A stretch of DNA of 64,000 nt, from assembly GCF_030246845.1 (NCBI RefSeq), contig NZ_CP126889.1, positions 5,375,729-5,439,728 of the forward strand, in the 5' to 3' direction. How positions within the stretch are numbered: position 1 is the first letter of the stretch; each line of letters begins with the position of its first letter. The translations under genes were made by a program, and so were the position numbers. Source of the DNA: Enhydrobacter sp. GTDB lineage: Bacteria > Pseudomonadota > Alphaproteobacteria > Reyranellales > Reyranellaceae. Of the stretch, positions 7,942 through 17,024 are shown piece by piece. The notes beneath the pieces are model-generated. The model worked only from the letters and a program-made list of their open reading frames with translations, was not told where the DNA came from and did no database searches.

Positions 7942-9174
7942 TCATTCGGCAGCGACCTTCAGCTCGACGCGCTCGTTCATGGGATGGATCCAGAAGCGAT
8001 CGTCGTGGTTGTTCCATTCGGGCCACAGGTTGCGCAGGTGCGGCATCACCTTCTCGGCGAAGAGCTTGGTCGAATGGCGCACCTTGTCGTCCGGCATGTC
8101 GCCGACATGCAAGAGGCAGAAGATGTTGCCCACGCGCAGGCTCCGGATCAGCTCCTCCATCTGCTGGCGCACGGTCTCGGGCGAGCCCGCCACGACATAG
8201 CGGTTCTCCGTCAGGTCCTTCCAGGTCATGTTGGGATAGTCGCGGCCGGACTGGGTGAACTGCGACAGCGCGCCGGTCTGGATGGTCTTGATGGTGCGAT
8301 AGCCCGGCGCATCGGCGAAGCCTGGATAGACGTGCAGGCAGCGATTGTAGAAGTAGCTCACATGCGGGCCGTAGAGCCGCTCCGCCTCGGAGTCGGTGTC
8401 GGCGACGCAGATCACCTGCGCGAAGCCCGCACGGTAAGGCGATTCGTCCGCCTTCCGCTCCGCCACCCGCTTCCAGTAGCCCTCCATCAGGAGCTTGGCG
8501 CGCAGATAGCCCGAGTAGCTCAGGTAGGAATAGGAATAGGTGTTGTCGAGGCAGAAGTCGTAGGTCTCGACCGAGCCGCCGCCGGGAATGAAGATCGGCG
8601 GCGCCGGCCGCTGGATCGGCTTGGGCCAGCAGTTCACGTAGCGCAGCTTGGTGTAGCGGCCGTTGAAGGCGAACGGCTCGTCGGCAGCCCACGCCTTGCG
8701 GATCAGCTCGTGCGCCTCGGCATACTTCTCGCGGGTGAGCGCGGGGATCGTGCCGTAGGCGTAGTTGGTGTCCATCGAGGTGCCGACGGGGAAGCCCGCG
8801 ACCAGCCGGCCGCCCGACAGCACGTCGAGCATGGCGAACTCCTCGGCCACGCGCAGCGGCGGATTGTAGAGCGCGATCGAGTTGCCCAGTACCACCAGCG
8901 CCGCCTTCGAGGTGCGGCGCGTCAGCGTCGCCGCCATGATGTTGGGCGACGGCATCAGCCCGTAGGCGTTGGCGTGGTGCTCGTTCACGCCGATGCCGTC
9001 GAAGCCCACGCTCTCGGCGAATTCGAGCTGGTCGAGATACCGGTGATAGACGCTATGCCCGCGCTCGGGCTCGTACATGCGGTTGGGGAGGTCGACCCAG
9101 ACCGAGCGGTGCTTCTGCCGGAAGTCGTCCGGCATGTACGGCCAGGGCATCAGATGGAACCAGGTGAATTTCAT
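7942..9174 (-). CDS. LLM class flavin-dependent oxidoreductase (luciferase-like)
   Basis: This 410-aa member of the bacterial luciferase-like monooxygenase family (TIM barrel binding reduced FMN/F420) shows the segments FDGIGVNEHHANAYG and VGFPVGTSMDTNYAYG, followed by PPIFIPGGG and AGSPETVRQQMEELI near the C-terminus. These enzymes add oxygen to organic substrates using flavin supplied by a partner reductase. The start at 9174 is preferred over 9246 because GGAAGG lies at good spacing. It is divergent from threonine aldolase with a 55-bp gap, so promoters must overlap. Confidence 0.88.
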   Translation of the reverse strand: MKFTWFHLMPWPYMPDDFRQKHRSVWVDLPNRMYEPERGHSVYHRYLDQLEFAESVGFDGIGVNEHHANAYGLMPSPNIMAATLTRRTSKAALVVLGNSIALYNPPLRVAEEFAMLDVLSGGRLVAGFPVGTSMDTNYAYGTIPALTREKYAEAHELIRKAWAADEPFAFNGRYTKLRYVNCWPKPIQRPAPPIFIPGGGSVETYDFCLDNTYSYSYLSYSGYLRAKLLMEGYWKRVAERKADESPYRAGFAQVICVADTDSEAERLYGPHVSYFYNRCLHVYPGFADAPGYRTIKTIQTGALSQFTQSGRDYPNMTWKDLTENRYVVAGSPETVRQQMEELIRSLRVGNIFCLLHVGDMPDDKVRHSTKLFAEKVMPHLRNLWPEWNNHDDRFWIHPMNERVELKVAAE

Positions 9175-9229
9175 GGTCGTCGCCTTCCGTTCCTCCGCGC
9201 TATGGTGGCGCAGGAGCACCGGACACGCC

Positions 9230-10273
9230 ATGCAAAACCGCTTCATCGATCTCTACAGCGATACCAAGACCAAGCCCTCGCCCGGCATGCGAAAGGCGAT
9301 GGCCGAGGCGGAGGTGGGCGACGAGCAGAAGTTCGAGGACCCCACCGTCGAGCGCCTGCGCGAGCGCGTCTGCGAGCTCCTGGGCAAGGAGGACTCGGTG
9401 TTCCTGCCGAGCGGGACGATGGCCAACCAGATCGCGATCCGCGTGCACTGCCGGCTGGGCGACGAGGTGATCGCCGACCGCACCGCGCACATCTTCAATT
9501 CGGAGTCGGGCGGACCGGCGGCGAACGCCGGCGTGATGATCCGCACCGTCGAGGGCGCGCACGGCGTCTTCACCGGCGACCAGCTCAAGGCGGCGCTGCG
9601 CGATCCCGCCATCCGCAACGCGCCGCGCTCGCGTCTGGTCTCGGTCGAGAACACCTCGAACGGCGGCTTCGGCACGGTCTGGCCGCTCGACACCCTGAAA
9701 GGCGTGACCAAGGTGGGCCGAGCCGCCGGCGTGGCCATGCACATGGACGGCGCGCGGCTCGCCAATGCCTGCGTGAAATCGGGCACGCGCCCGAGCGACT
9801 ACGCCGCCTGCGTCGACTCGCTCTGGCTCGACTACACCAAGGGGCTGGGCGCGCCGGTCGGCGCGACCCTCGCCGGCTCGAAGGAGTTCATCAGGGAGGC
9901 GTGGCGGCAGAAGCAGATGCTGGGCGGCTCGATGCGCCAGTCGGGCATCATCGCCGCCGCTGCCCTGTGGGCGCTCGACCACAACTGGAATCGCCTCGCC
10001 GAGGACCACGCGAATGCGCAGCGCCTCGCCGAAGGCATCGCCAACATCAAGGGGCTCGAGATCGACGTGCCGCGCATGGAGACCAACCTCGTCTTCTTCG
10101 AGGTGAGGAAGCAGGGCTGGACGGCGGCCAAGCTGGTCGATGCCTGCCGCAAGCGCGGCGTCGGCCTCGGCGCCAGCACCGCGACCCGCATCCGCGCCGT
10201 CACCCACCTCGACGTCACCCGCACCGACATCGACACGGCGCTCGCGGTGATCAACGAGGTGATGGCGGCGTGA
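9230..10273 (+). CDS. Low-specificity L-threonine aldolase, PLP-dependent
   Basis: This 347-aa fold-type I PLP enzyme starts with FIDLYSDTKTKPSPGMRKAM, typical of threonine/beta-hydroxy amino acid aldolases. HMDGARLANA holds the Asp that contacts the pyridine nitrogen, and DYTKGLGAPVG holds the Schiff-base Lys. It cleaves L-threonine or L-allo-threonine to glycine and acetaldehyde. The start has AGGAG about 13 bases upstream. Its stop overlaps the ATG of the following molybdenum-hydroxylase gene (ATGA), so the two are translationally coupled. Confidence 0.92.
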   Translation: MQNRFIDLYSDTKTKPSPGMRKAMAEAEVGDEQKFEDPTVERLRERVCELLGKEDSVFLPSGTMANQIAIRVHCRLGDEVIADRTAHIFNSESGGPAANAGVMIRTVEGAHGVFTGDQLKAALRDPAIRNAPRSRLVSVENTSNGGFGTVWPLDTLKGVTKVGRAAGVAMHMDGARLANACVKSGTRPSDYAACVDSLWLDYTKGLGAPVGATLAGSKEFIREAWRQKQMLGGSMRQSGIIAAAALWALDHNWNRLAEDHANAQRLAEGIANIKGLEIDVPRMETNLVFFEVRKQGWTAAKLVDACRKRGVGLGASTATRIRAVTHLDVTRTDIDTALAVINEVMAA

Positions 10274-12609
10274 TGATGGTTTCGATTTCATTCTCCTCTC
10301 CCCCGCTAGGGGGAGAGGGACACGAGAAACCCGCCCGGATCGGCCAGCCGATCACCCGGCGCGAGGATCGGCGGTTCCTCACGGGGCGCGGGCGCTATGC
10401 GGCCAACACGGCGTCGGCCGAGGCGCTGGCCGTGCTGTTCGTGCGCTCGCCGCACGCGCATGCGCGCATCGCCGGCATCGACAAGAAGGCAGCGCTCGCC
10501 GCGCCGGGCGTCGCGGCGATCTACAGTGCCGAAGACACGGCCGCCGACAGGCTCGGCCATCTGCCGGCCATCAGCGAGATCAAGGATGCCGAGGGCCGGC
10601 GCCATCGCGAGCCGCCGCATCTGCCGATGCCGGTGGGCAAGGTGCGCCATGTCGGCGATATCGTGGCGATGGTCGTGGCCGGAACGCTCGACCAGGCGCG
10701 CGACGCCGCCGAGCTGCTGGCGATCGACTACGAGGAACTGCCGGCCGTCGTGACGGTGGCACAGGCGCTCGCGCCCGGGGCGCCGCTGCTGCACGAGGAG
10801 GCGCCGGGCAACCTCATGTGCCGCTGGAGCCGGGGCGATGCGGCCGCGACCGATGCCGCCTTCGCCGGGGCCGCGCACGTCACCAAGCTCGCGATCCGCT
10901 CGCCGCGCCAGATCGTGCACTATCTGGAGCCGCGTTCGGCCTGGTCGGCCTACGACGACGCCGACGACGTCGTCACCCTCACACTTTCCTCCCAGGGCGT
11001 GCAGATCCCGCACCGGCTGCTGTGCGAGCACGTGCTGGGCGTGCCCAGGGACAAGCTCAGGCTGATCACCGAGGATGTGGGCGGCGGCTTCGGCCCGAAA
11101 TATCCGCTCTATACCGAGGCGGCGCTGATCGCCTGGGCGACGCGCAAGCTCGGCCGCGGCCTGCGCTGGAGCTGCGAGCGCTCCGAGCTCGCGATCGCCG
11201 ACACCCATGCCCGCGATCTCGTCGCCTCGGCCGAGCTGGCGCTCGACGCGGACGGCCGGTTCCTCGGCGTGCGCGTGAAGGCCGAGGCCAATTTCGGCGC
11301 CTATGTGTCGATGTTCGCGCCCTCGATCCCGACCACCGGCCTCGCCAAGGTGATCTCCGGCCTCTATCGCATCCCGGCGATCCGCGTCGACTTCGACTGC
11401 GCCTTCACCAACACCGTGCCGGTCGATGCCATCCGCGGCGCCGGAAAGCCGGAAGCGCTGTTCCTGCTCGAGCGGCTGGTCGATCTCGCCGCCCACGAGA
11501 CCGGGCGCACCCCGGCCGAGCTGCGCCGGCTCAACCTGCTGAAGCCCGAGGACATGCCCTACAAGGCGGCGACCGGCTACACCTACGACGCGGCCGATTG
11601 CGTGCGGCTGTTGGAGGCCGCGCTCGGGGCCGCCGACGAGCCCGGCTTCGCCGCGCGGCGCGCCGAAAGCGAGGCGCGGGGGCTGAGGCGCGGCCTCGGC
11701 CTCTCCTGCCACCTGCACGGAACCGGCGGCATCGCCGACGAGCACACGATCGTGCATGTCGAGGCCGAGCGGCTGGTCGCCAAGGTCGGCACGCAGAGCC
11801 AGGGCCAGGGGCACGAGACGGTGTTCGCGCAGATCCTGTCGGCCGCGCTCGGCGTGCCGGTCGAGAGGATCGAAATCCGTCAGGGCGACACGGGCACGAT
11901 TCCCCATGGCGGCGGCACCGGCGGTTCCTCCTCCACCATCATCAGCGGCACCACGCTCAGGCGCGCCGCCGACGTCGTGATCCAGCGCGGCCGCGATCTC
12001 GCCGCCGAGCGGCTGGAGACGGCGCCGCAGGACATCGCCTTCCGTGACGGCGTCTTCGAGGTTGTCGGCACCGACCGGCGCATCGGGCTGTTCGAGCTGG
12101 CGGCGTGGCGGCCGTTCGACGGCGACGCCGTGTTCGCCGACAAGATCGAGTCCTATCCGACCGGCGTCATGGTCTGCGAGGTCGAGGTCGATCCCGAGAC
12201 CGGCGAAACCCGGATCGACCGCTTCACGGCGGTGGCCGACTGCGGCGTGGTGGTCAATCCGCGGCTGCTCGCGGGACAGATGCATGGCGGCATGACACAG
12301 GGCACCGGCAATGCGCTGATGGAGGAAGCGGTCTACGACGAGGCGACCGGCCAGCTCCTGACCGGCACCCTGATGGACTATGCCCTGCCGCGCGCCGACG
12401 AGGTGCCGAATTTCCATGTCGAGACCATCGGCACGCCCTCGCCCAACAACTTCATGGGCTTCAAGGGCGTGGGCGAGCTGCCGGCCAACGGCGCCCCGGC
12501 CGCCGTCGCCAACGCCGTGCTCGATGCCCTGCATCCGCTCGGCGTGCGCCACCTCGACATGCCGCTCACGCCGCACAAGGTGTGGCGGGCATTGCGGCAA
12601 AGGCCCTGA
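10273..12609 (+). CDS. Xanthine dehydrogenase family, molybdopterin-binding large subunit (solitary)
   Basis: This 778-aa protein matches the CoxL/XdhB large subunit. GGGFGPK (MPT contact), the form-II signature AIRGAGKPEA, QSQGQGHETVFAQ and GTGGSSSTI are visible, and GVGELPANGAPAAVANA lies near the end. It would hydroxylate a carbonyl or N-heterocycle at a molybdenum-cytosine-dinucleotide centre. No FAD (CoxM) or 2Fe-2S (CoxS) subunit gene is adjacent, which is unusual. About the first 20 residues are encoded across a perfect palindrome and look non-native: the family homology begins near IGQPITRREDRRFLTG. Confidence 0.88.
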   Translation: MMVSISFSSPPLGGEGHEKPARIGQPITRREDRRFLTGRGRYAANTASAEALAVLFVRSPHAHARIAGIDKKAALAAPGVAAIYSAEDTAADRLGHLPAISEIKDAEGRRHREPPHLPMPVGKVRHVGDIVAMVVAGTLDQARDAAELLAIDYEELPAVVTVAQALAPGAPLLHEEAPGNLMCRWSRGDAAATDAAFAGAAHVTKLAIRSPRQIVHYLEPRSAWSAYDDADDVVTLTLSSQGVQIPHRLLCEHVLGVPRDKLRLITEDVGGGFGPKYPLYTEAALIAWATRKLGRGLRWSCERSELAIADTHARDLVASAELALDADGRFLGVRVKAEANFGAYVSMFAPSIPTTGLAKVISGLYRIPAIRVDFDCAFTNTVPVDAIRGAGKPEALFLLERLVDLAAHETGRTPAELRRLNLLKPEDMPYKAATGYTYDAADCVRLLEAALGAADEPGFAARRAESEARGLRRGLGLSCHLHGTGGIADEHTIVHVEAERLVAKVGTQSQGQGHETVFAQILSAALGVPVERIEIRQGDTGTIPHGGGTGGSSSTIISGTTLRRAADVVIQRGRDLAAERLETAPQDIAFRDGVFEVVGTDRRIGLFELAAWRPFDGDAVFADKIESYPTGVMVCEVEVDPETGETRIDRFTAVADCGVVVNPRLLAGQMHGGMTQGTGNALMEEAVYDEATGQLLTGTLMDYALPRADEVPNFHVETIGTPSPNNFMGFKGVGELPANGAPAAVANAVLDALHPLGVRHLDMPLTPHKVWRALRQRP
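10295..10318. repeat. Perfect palindrome inside the molybdenum-hydroxylase N-terminus
   Basis: CCTCTCCCCC and GGGGGAGAGG are perfect 10-bp arms around a GCTA loop. The element is translated as SPPLGGEG in the N-terminal tail of the large subunit. Confidence 0.8.
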
Positions 12610-12652
12610 TCCAGATCAAGGCGGCCAATGTCGCGTGCGGCGACATGGGACC

Positions 12653-13246
12653 ATGTCACGAGCAGCCCGCCACGTCCTGATTCTGAACGGCCACCCCGAT
12701 GCCAGGAGCAAAGGTCTCTGTCACGCTCTCGCCGAAGCCTATGCCGAGGGCGCACGCCAGGCCGGCAGGTCCGTGCAACGGATCGATGTTGCCGGACTCG
12801 ACTTCGGTTTCGTCGCCTCGCAGGCCGAATTCGAGAAAGGCACGCCGCCAAGCGCTGTCGTCTGCGCACAGGAGCAGATCCGGCGGGCCGACCATATCGT
12901 CGTGATCTTTCCGCTCTGGCTCGGCGACATGCCGGCAAAACTCAAGGCCTTTCTCGAGCAGGCGTTGCGGCCGGGCTTCGCCTTCACCTACCGGCCGAGC
13001 GGATTTCCGATCAAGCATCTCAAGGGAAAATCCGCCCGGATCATCGTCACCATGGGCATGCCGGCGTTCGTCTATCGCTGGTTCTTCCGGGCGCACGGAC
13101 TCAAGAACCTCGAGCGCAACATCCTGCGCTTCGTCGGATTCTCGCCGGTCCGCGCCACCCTGCTCGGCAGCGTCGGCAGCAGCGGCAAAGCGGCCATCGA
13201 GCGGCGCCTGGCAGAGGTCAGGGAACTCGGCCGACGCGGTCTTTAG
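12653..13246 (+). CDS. NAD(P)H dehydrogenase (quinone)-like flavodoxin-fold protein
   Basis: This 197-aa protein has the flavodoxin fold of the NQO/MdaB/KefF group. VLILNGHPDARSKGLCHAL is the FMN phosphate loop and FPLWLGDMPAKLKAFLEQ plus FAFTYR form the flavin/quinone site. It likely reduces quinones by two electrons to protect against oxidative stress. The start at 12653 matches the family N-terminus: the longer frame upstream lies inside the previous gene. Its last 4 bases overlap the convergent cbpM gene. Confidence 0.88.
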   Translation: MSRAARHVLILNGHPDARSKGLCHALAEAYAEGARQAGRSVQRIDVAGLDFGFVASQAEFEKGTPPSAVVCAQEQIRRADHIVVIFPLWLGDMPAKLKAFLEQALRPGFAFTYRPSGFPIKHLKGKSARIIVTMGMPAFVYRWFFRAHGLKNLERNILRFVGFSPVRATLLGSVGSSGKAAIERRLAEVRELGRRGL

Positions 13247-13572
13247 CGCTCGGCGAGCCGTCGCAGGGCCGCGGCGATGGCATCGCGCGTCGCGGACGGC
13301 TGCTCGGCGATGGCCCTGGCGAGCAGGCCGAGCTCGGCGCGCAGCGTGTGGACCTGGTCGACGAGCCCCATCACCGTCTCGGCGGTATCGTCATCGAGGC
13401 CGATATCGTCCACCAGCTCGGCCAGCAGCTGCGCGCGCGCCACGTCGATCGGCTCGAAGCGCCAGGCCTCGGCCGCCCCTGCCGGACGCAACAGCCCGCG
13501 CGCCACCCAGCGCTCGACATGGATCACGGTGAGGCGCCGGTTCAGCCGCAGGAGCTCGTCGAGGCTCGTCAT
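13243..13572 (-). CDS. cbpM: Chaperone modulatory protein CbpM (MerR-like)
   Basis: The 109-aa protein starts with MTSLDELLRLNRRLTV and has a short MerR-type winged-helix segment (VERWVARGLLRP...WRFEPIDVARAQL), followed by a helical part. This is the architecture of CbpM, which binds the J-domain of CbpA and blocks its co-chaperone activity. Its start overlaps the stop of cbpA (ATGA), the standard cbpA-cbpM operon order. The second helix of the classical DNA-binding fold is short, consistent with a protein-binding role. Confidence 0.85.
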   Translation of the reverse strand: MTSLDELLRLNRRLTVIHVERWVARGLLRPAGAAEAWRFEPIDVARAQLLAELVDDIGLDDDTAETVMGLVDQVHTLRAELGLLARAIAEQPSATRDAIAAALRRLAER

Positions 13573-14522
13573 GTGAAGGACTCCATCGCCTTGCGCGGGT
13601 CGTAGGCGCGGCCGGCCTCCCACGACTGCAGGAACTCTTTCAGCTTGTCGTCGGGCTGGTCGGGCAGGACGACCTTGAGCTTCACGTACTGGTCGCCCCG
13701 CTGCCCCGACTTGCGGTCGAGCAGCCCGCGGCCCTTGAGCCGCAGCGATGCGCCGGTGTTCGAGCCCGCCGGCACGTTCAGCATCACCGGCCCGCCGACC
13801 GTCGGCACCCGCACCTTGCCGCCCAGCACCGCCTCGCTGAGCGTCACCGGCAGGTCGACGTGGATGTCGTTGTCGCGCGCCTCGAAGAAGGCATGCGGCT
13901 GCACGCGGATCTCGACATAGGCATCGCCCGCCGGCCGGCCCTTGGAGCCCGGCATGCCCTGCCCCTTCAGCCTGAGCGTCTGGCCGTCGGTCGCGCCCTC
14001 GGGAATGTCGATGTCGAGCGTGCGCCCGTTCGGCAGGTTCACCCGCTGCTTGCCGCCGCGCGCCGCCACCAGGAACGGCACCGAAAGCGTGTAGGTGACG
14101 GGCAGGCCGCTCATGTCGAAGCCTTCGAAGCTCTCGCCTCCCCCACCGCCGGCGCCGAAGTCGAAGCCGCGGCGCTGGCCGAACATCTCGGAGAAGATGC
14201 CGCCCATGTCGACGAATTCCTCCTGGCCGCCCGAGCGGCGGTACTTGGCGCCGCCCATGCCGCCGGCCTGATCGCGGTAGAAGCCGCGCGGCGGCATCTC
14301 CTGGCCGCTGGCGTCGATCTCGCCCGCGTCGAAGCGCCGGCGCTTTTCGGCATCGGACAGCAGGTCGTTGGCCTGGGCGATCTCCTTGAATTTCGCTTCG
14401 GCGACCTTGTCGCCCGGGTTGAGGTCGGGATGGTGCTTCTTGGCGAGCTTGCGGAAGGCCTTGCGGATCTCGTCCTCCGAGGCCGTCCGAGGCACGCCCA
14501 GCACCTCGTAGGGGTCTTTCAT
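13569..14522 (-). CDS. cbpA: DnaJ-type co-chaperone CbpA
   Basis: The 317-aa protein has an N-terminal J-domain (1-65) with the essential HPD motif (HHPDLNPGD), a Gly/Phe-rich linker (about 90-130) and the two beta-barrel substrate-binding domains of class II J-proteins (about 135-300). There is no Cys-rich zinc domain, so it is CbpA rather than DnaJ. It stimulates DnaK ATPase and may bind DNA under starvation. It is followed by its modulator cbpM with a 4-bp overlap. Confidence 0.93.
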   Translation of the reverse strand: MKDPYEVLGVPRTASEDEIRKAFRKLAKKHHPDLNPGDKVAEAKFKEIAQANDLLSDAEKRRRFDAGEIDASGQEMPPRGFYRDQAGGMGGAKYRRSGGQEEFVDMGGIFSEMFGQRRGFDFGAGGGGGESFEGFDMSGLPVTYTLSVPFLVAARGGKQRVNLPNGRTLDIDIPEGATDGQTLRLKGQGMPGSKGRPAGDAYVEIRVQPHAFFEARDNDIHVDLPVTLSEAVLGGKVRVPTVGGPVMLNVPAGSNTGASLRLKGRGLLDRKSGQRGDQYVKLKVVLPDQPDDKLKEFLQSWEAGRAYDPRKAMESFT

Positions 14523-14543
14523 GCCGCAGGATGTCGTGATGTT

Positions 14544-15488
14544 TCAGGCAGTTGCAAGGCCTCTGTGCTGCAGCGCGTCGGCGAACAGCCGGTATTTCAC
14601 CGCGTCCACCGACAGCTCGCGACCCCAGTTCACGAGGTCGCGCCACGGATCGTTGAGCTTGCCGAGGCCGGAGACGACGGCCACCACCGTGCCGAGCTGG
14701 AGGCGGTCGTCGAGCACGAACAGGCCGCCCACGCCCAGGGCCACGGCGACCGCGAGATGGTGCATGAAGTTCATGGCGAGGTTCATGCTGAACTTGATCC
14801 TGTAGATACCCATGTTCAGCGCAAAGACACGCTCGATGCGGTCCTCCTCCGGCGCGCCGCTCTCGACGATGTCGCCGCCGACGTGGCGGATGGTGCGGAT
14901 GCGGGCGCCGGCGCGGCGATTGATGGCGCGCTGCATCGGCGGGACGAACAGCATCTGCGGACCCAGCAGACCGAGGCTCAGCACCAGCGTCCACGGCTCG
15001 ATATAGGCCATGTAGCCCACCACGCTGACCAGGGTGCCGAGCTGCATCAGCGGCTCGGAGATCGCCATACCGACGAAGCCGCCGATCGGCTCGGCCTCGG
15101 CCACCACCATCGCCGCATGCGTGCCGGTCTCGCCGTCGTCCCTGGCCGGTGCAGGATTGGCTGCCGCGGGTTCGCCCTCGTCCAGCGTGCACAGCGTCTT
15201 GCGCAGGGTGCGGACCGCATCCTCGCTCACCCAGCTACGATAGACATTCAGCGCGAGCTTCAGCCCCTGCTCGAGAAGCGCCACGGCGACATAGGCCAGC
15301 GCGAGCCAGAGGATGGTCCTTCCCGAGCCGCTCTTGATGGCGTCGTTGACGATCCGCCGCTGCAGCTCGAGCGGCACCGAGCTCAGCCCGAAGACGCCCG
15401 CCGCCAGCACGGCCAGGCCGACCTGATGCCGACCGGAGCAGCGCACCACGTAGCCCATCAAGGTCTGCGGCAGGGCCGGACATTCCAT
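14544..15488 (-). CDS. ABC transporter transmembrane domain protein without ATPase domain
   Basis: This 314-aa protein corresponds to the membrane half of a type-I ABC exporter. It has hydrophobic helices near 22-42, 62-82, about 135-152, 160-182 and 245-268, a long charged cytoplasmic loop (about 100-125) and an intracellular coupling-like segment (GAPEEDRIERVFALN). It stops right after the membrane domain, with no Walker A or ABC signature here or downstream, where cbpA follows. It may be a genuine half protein or the remnant of a truncated exporter. Confidence 0.7.
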   Translation of the reverse strand: MECPALPQTLMGYVVRCSGRHQVGLAVLAAGVFGLSSVPLELQRRIVNDAIKSGSGRTILWLALAYVAVALLEQGLKLALNVYRSWVSEDAVRTLRKTLCTLDEGEPAAANPAPARDDGETGTHAAMVVAEAEPIGGFVGMAISEPLMQLGTLVSVVGYMAYIEPWTLVLSLGLLGPQMLFVPPMQRAINRRAGARIRTIRHVGGDIVESGAPEEDRIERVFALNMGIYRIKFSMNLAMNFMHHLAVAVALGVGGLFVLDDRLQLGTVVAVVSGLGKLNDPWRDLVNWGRELSVDAVKYRLFADALQHRGLATA

Positions 15489-15594
15489 CGCAATGGAACG
15501 CCGGACGCCGGCACCTGTTCCCCTGGCGACGGTGCCCGCTGGCGGGATTTCCTCGCGAAACGCTTGCTTTCAGCTCATGGCGTCACTGGAGTTC

Positions 15595-15670
15595 GCGTCA
15601 TCCCGAGCCGACGACGAGAGATCTTTCGCCACGCCGAGCAAAGGTCCCTCGCTTACGCTCGGGATGACAC
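15595..15670. repeat. Dispersed palindromic repeat, family R (full copy, diverged)
   Basis: The left arm is GCGTCATCCCGAGCC and the right arm TACGCTCGGGATGACAC, with inner arms GAGAGATCTTT and AAAGGTCCCTC. It lies between two leftward genes. Confidence 0.8.
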
Positions 15671-15689
15671 CGAAGTGTTGCACTGAGGC

Positions 15690-16898
15690 CTACAGGCCCA
15701 GCACCGCCTTGGCGATGATGTTGCGCTGGATCTCGTTGGAGCCGGCATAGATGGTCGCCGCCCGGTTGTTGAGATAGAGCGGCATGGCGGTGATGCCCCA
15801 GTCGGGCGCGACGGTCGGCTCGTTGTGGCCCAACAGGCGTGCCTCGGGCTCGAACGGCGCGGCGTACCAGGCCAGCGCCTCAACGCCCAGATGATCGATC
15901 GCCTGCAGGGTCTCGCTGCCGCGGATCTTCATCTGCGAGGAGACGGCGCCGGGATTGCGGCCCTTGCTGAGGTCGGACAGGACCTGCAGCTCGATCATCT
16001 CCAGCGCCTGGACCGCGAGGTCCGCCTCCGCCAGGCGGCGGGCGAAGCCCGGTTCGTCGGCGAGTCGCCCCGAGCCGTCGGCCGCCTCCTCGCGCGCGAT
16101 GCGGCGCACATCCTCCAGGCGGGCGTGGAGATTCGGGGTGTAGGCGTCGCCACCGCGCTCGAACTCCAGCAGGTACTTGGCCACCGTCCATCCGGCATTC
16201 TCGGGCCCGATGCGGTTGGCGACCGGAGTGCGCACCTTGTCGAAGAACACCTGGTTGACCTCATGGTCGCCGGCCAGGGTCACGATCGGCTTCACGGTGA
16301 GGCCGGGCCGGTCCATCGAATCGATCAGCACGAAGGAGATGCCATCCTGCGGCTTGCCCTCGGTCGAGGTTCGCACGAGACAGAACATGCGGTTGGCGAC
16401 ATGCGCGCCGGTCGTCCAGATCTTGGTGCCGTCGATCACGTAGTCGTCGCCGTCGCGCACCGCGCGCGTCCTGAGGCTCGCGAGATCGGAGCCGGAGCCG
16501 GGCTCGGAGTAGCCCTGGCAGAAGGTGATGTCGCCCGACACGATGCCCGGCAGGTACTTCGCCTTCTGCTCGGGCGTGCCGAACTTCATGATGACGGGGC
16601 CGACCATGCGGATGCCCATGCTGAAGACGCGCGGCGCGTCGGCGGCGGTGCATTCGCGCGCGAAGATGTAGCGCTGGGTGGCGGTCCAGCCCGTGCCGCC
16701 GTATTCGGCCGGCCAGGTCGGCGCCGACCAGCCGCGCCGCGCCAGCACCTTGTGCCATCGCAGCCCGGCTGAAAATTCGGCGAACACGCCGCCCGTCTTG
16801 CGGCCGGCCTCGCGCAGGTCGTCGCTGAGATTCTCATCGAGGAACCGGCGCACCTCGGTCCGGAAGGCCTCGTCCTCGGGGCCAAGCGACAGATCCAT
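15690..16898 (-). CDS. Acyl-CoA dehydrogenase family protein
   Basis: This 402-aa flavoprotein has the usual three domains. CQGYSEPGSGSDLASL (FAD contact) and DYVIDGTKIWTTGAHVANRMF are in the middle domain, and YAGSNEIQRNIIAKAVLGL is the C-terminal FAD/substrate signature. It oxidises an acyl-CoA to the enoyl-CoA and passes electrons to ETF. The start at 16898 is preferred over the ATG six bases upstream because GGGAGG directly touches that ATG. It belongs to the fadE-like group found in catabolic clusters. Its substrate is not identifiable. Confidence 0.9.
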   Translation of the reverse strand: MDLSLGPEDEAFRTEVRRFLDENLSDDLREAGRKTGGVFAEFSAGLRWHKVLARRGWSAPTWPAEYGGTGWTATQRYIFARECTAADAPRVFSMGIRMVGPVIMKFGTPEQKAKYLPGIVSGDITFCQGYSEPGSGSDLASLRTRAVRDGDDYVIDGTKIWTTGAHVANRMFCLVRTSTEGKPQDGISFVLIDSMDRPGLTVKPIVTLAGDHEVNQVFFDKVRTPVANRIGPENAGWTVAKYLLEFERGGDAYTPNLHARLEDVRRIAREEAADGSGRLADEPGFARRLAEADLAVQALEMIELQVLSDLSKGRNPGAVSSQMKIRGSETLQAIDHLGVEALAWYAAPFEPEARLLGHNEPTVAPDWGITAMPLYLNNRAATIYAGSNEIQRNIIAKAVLGL

Positions 16899-17024
16899 TG
16901 CCATCCTCCCGCGTTCGTGACCGCAGGCTAGCGGCGGGCGGCGGCGGACGTCCAGCCAGCCGGTGGCCCGGGAAGCCGTCTGGCGGTATGGTTCCCTGTC
17001 GTCGACAGTCGATGCGGAGACGCC

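Noticed and set aside
7984..10272. Long forward frame running from inside the LLM oxidoreductase gene into the molybdenum hydroxylase
   Set aside because: The part before 10273 is antisense or out of frame to clear family genes and has the Arg/His-rich composition of a high-GC shadow frame.
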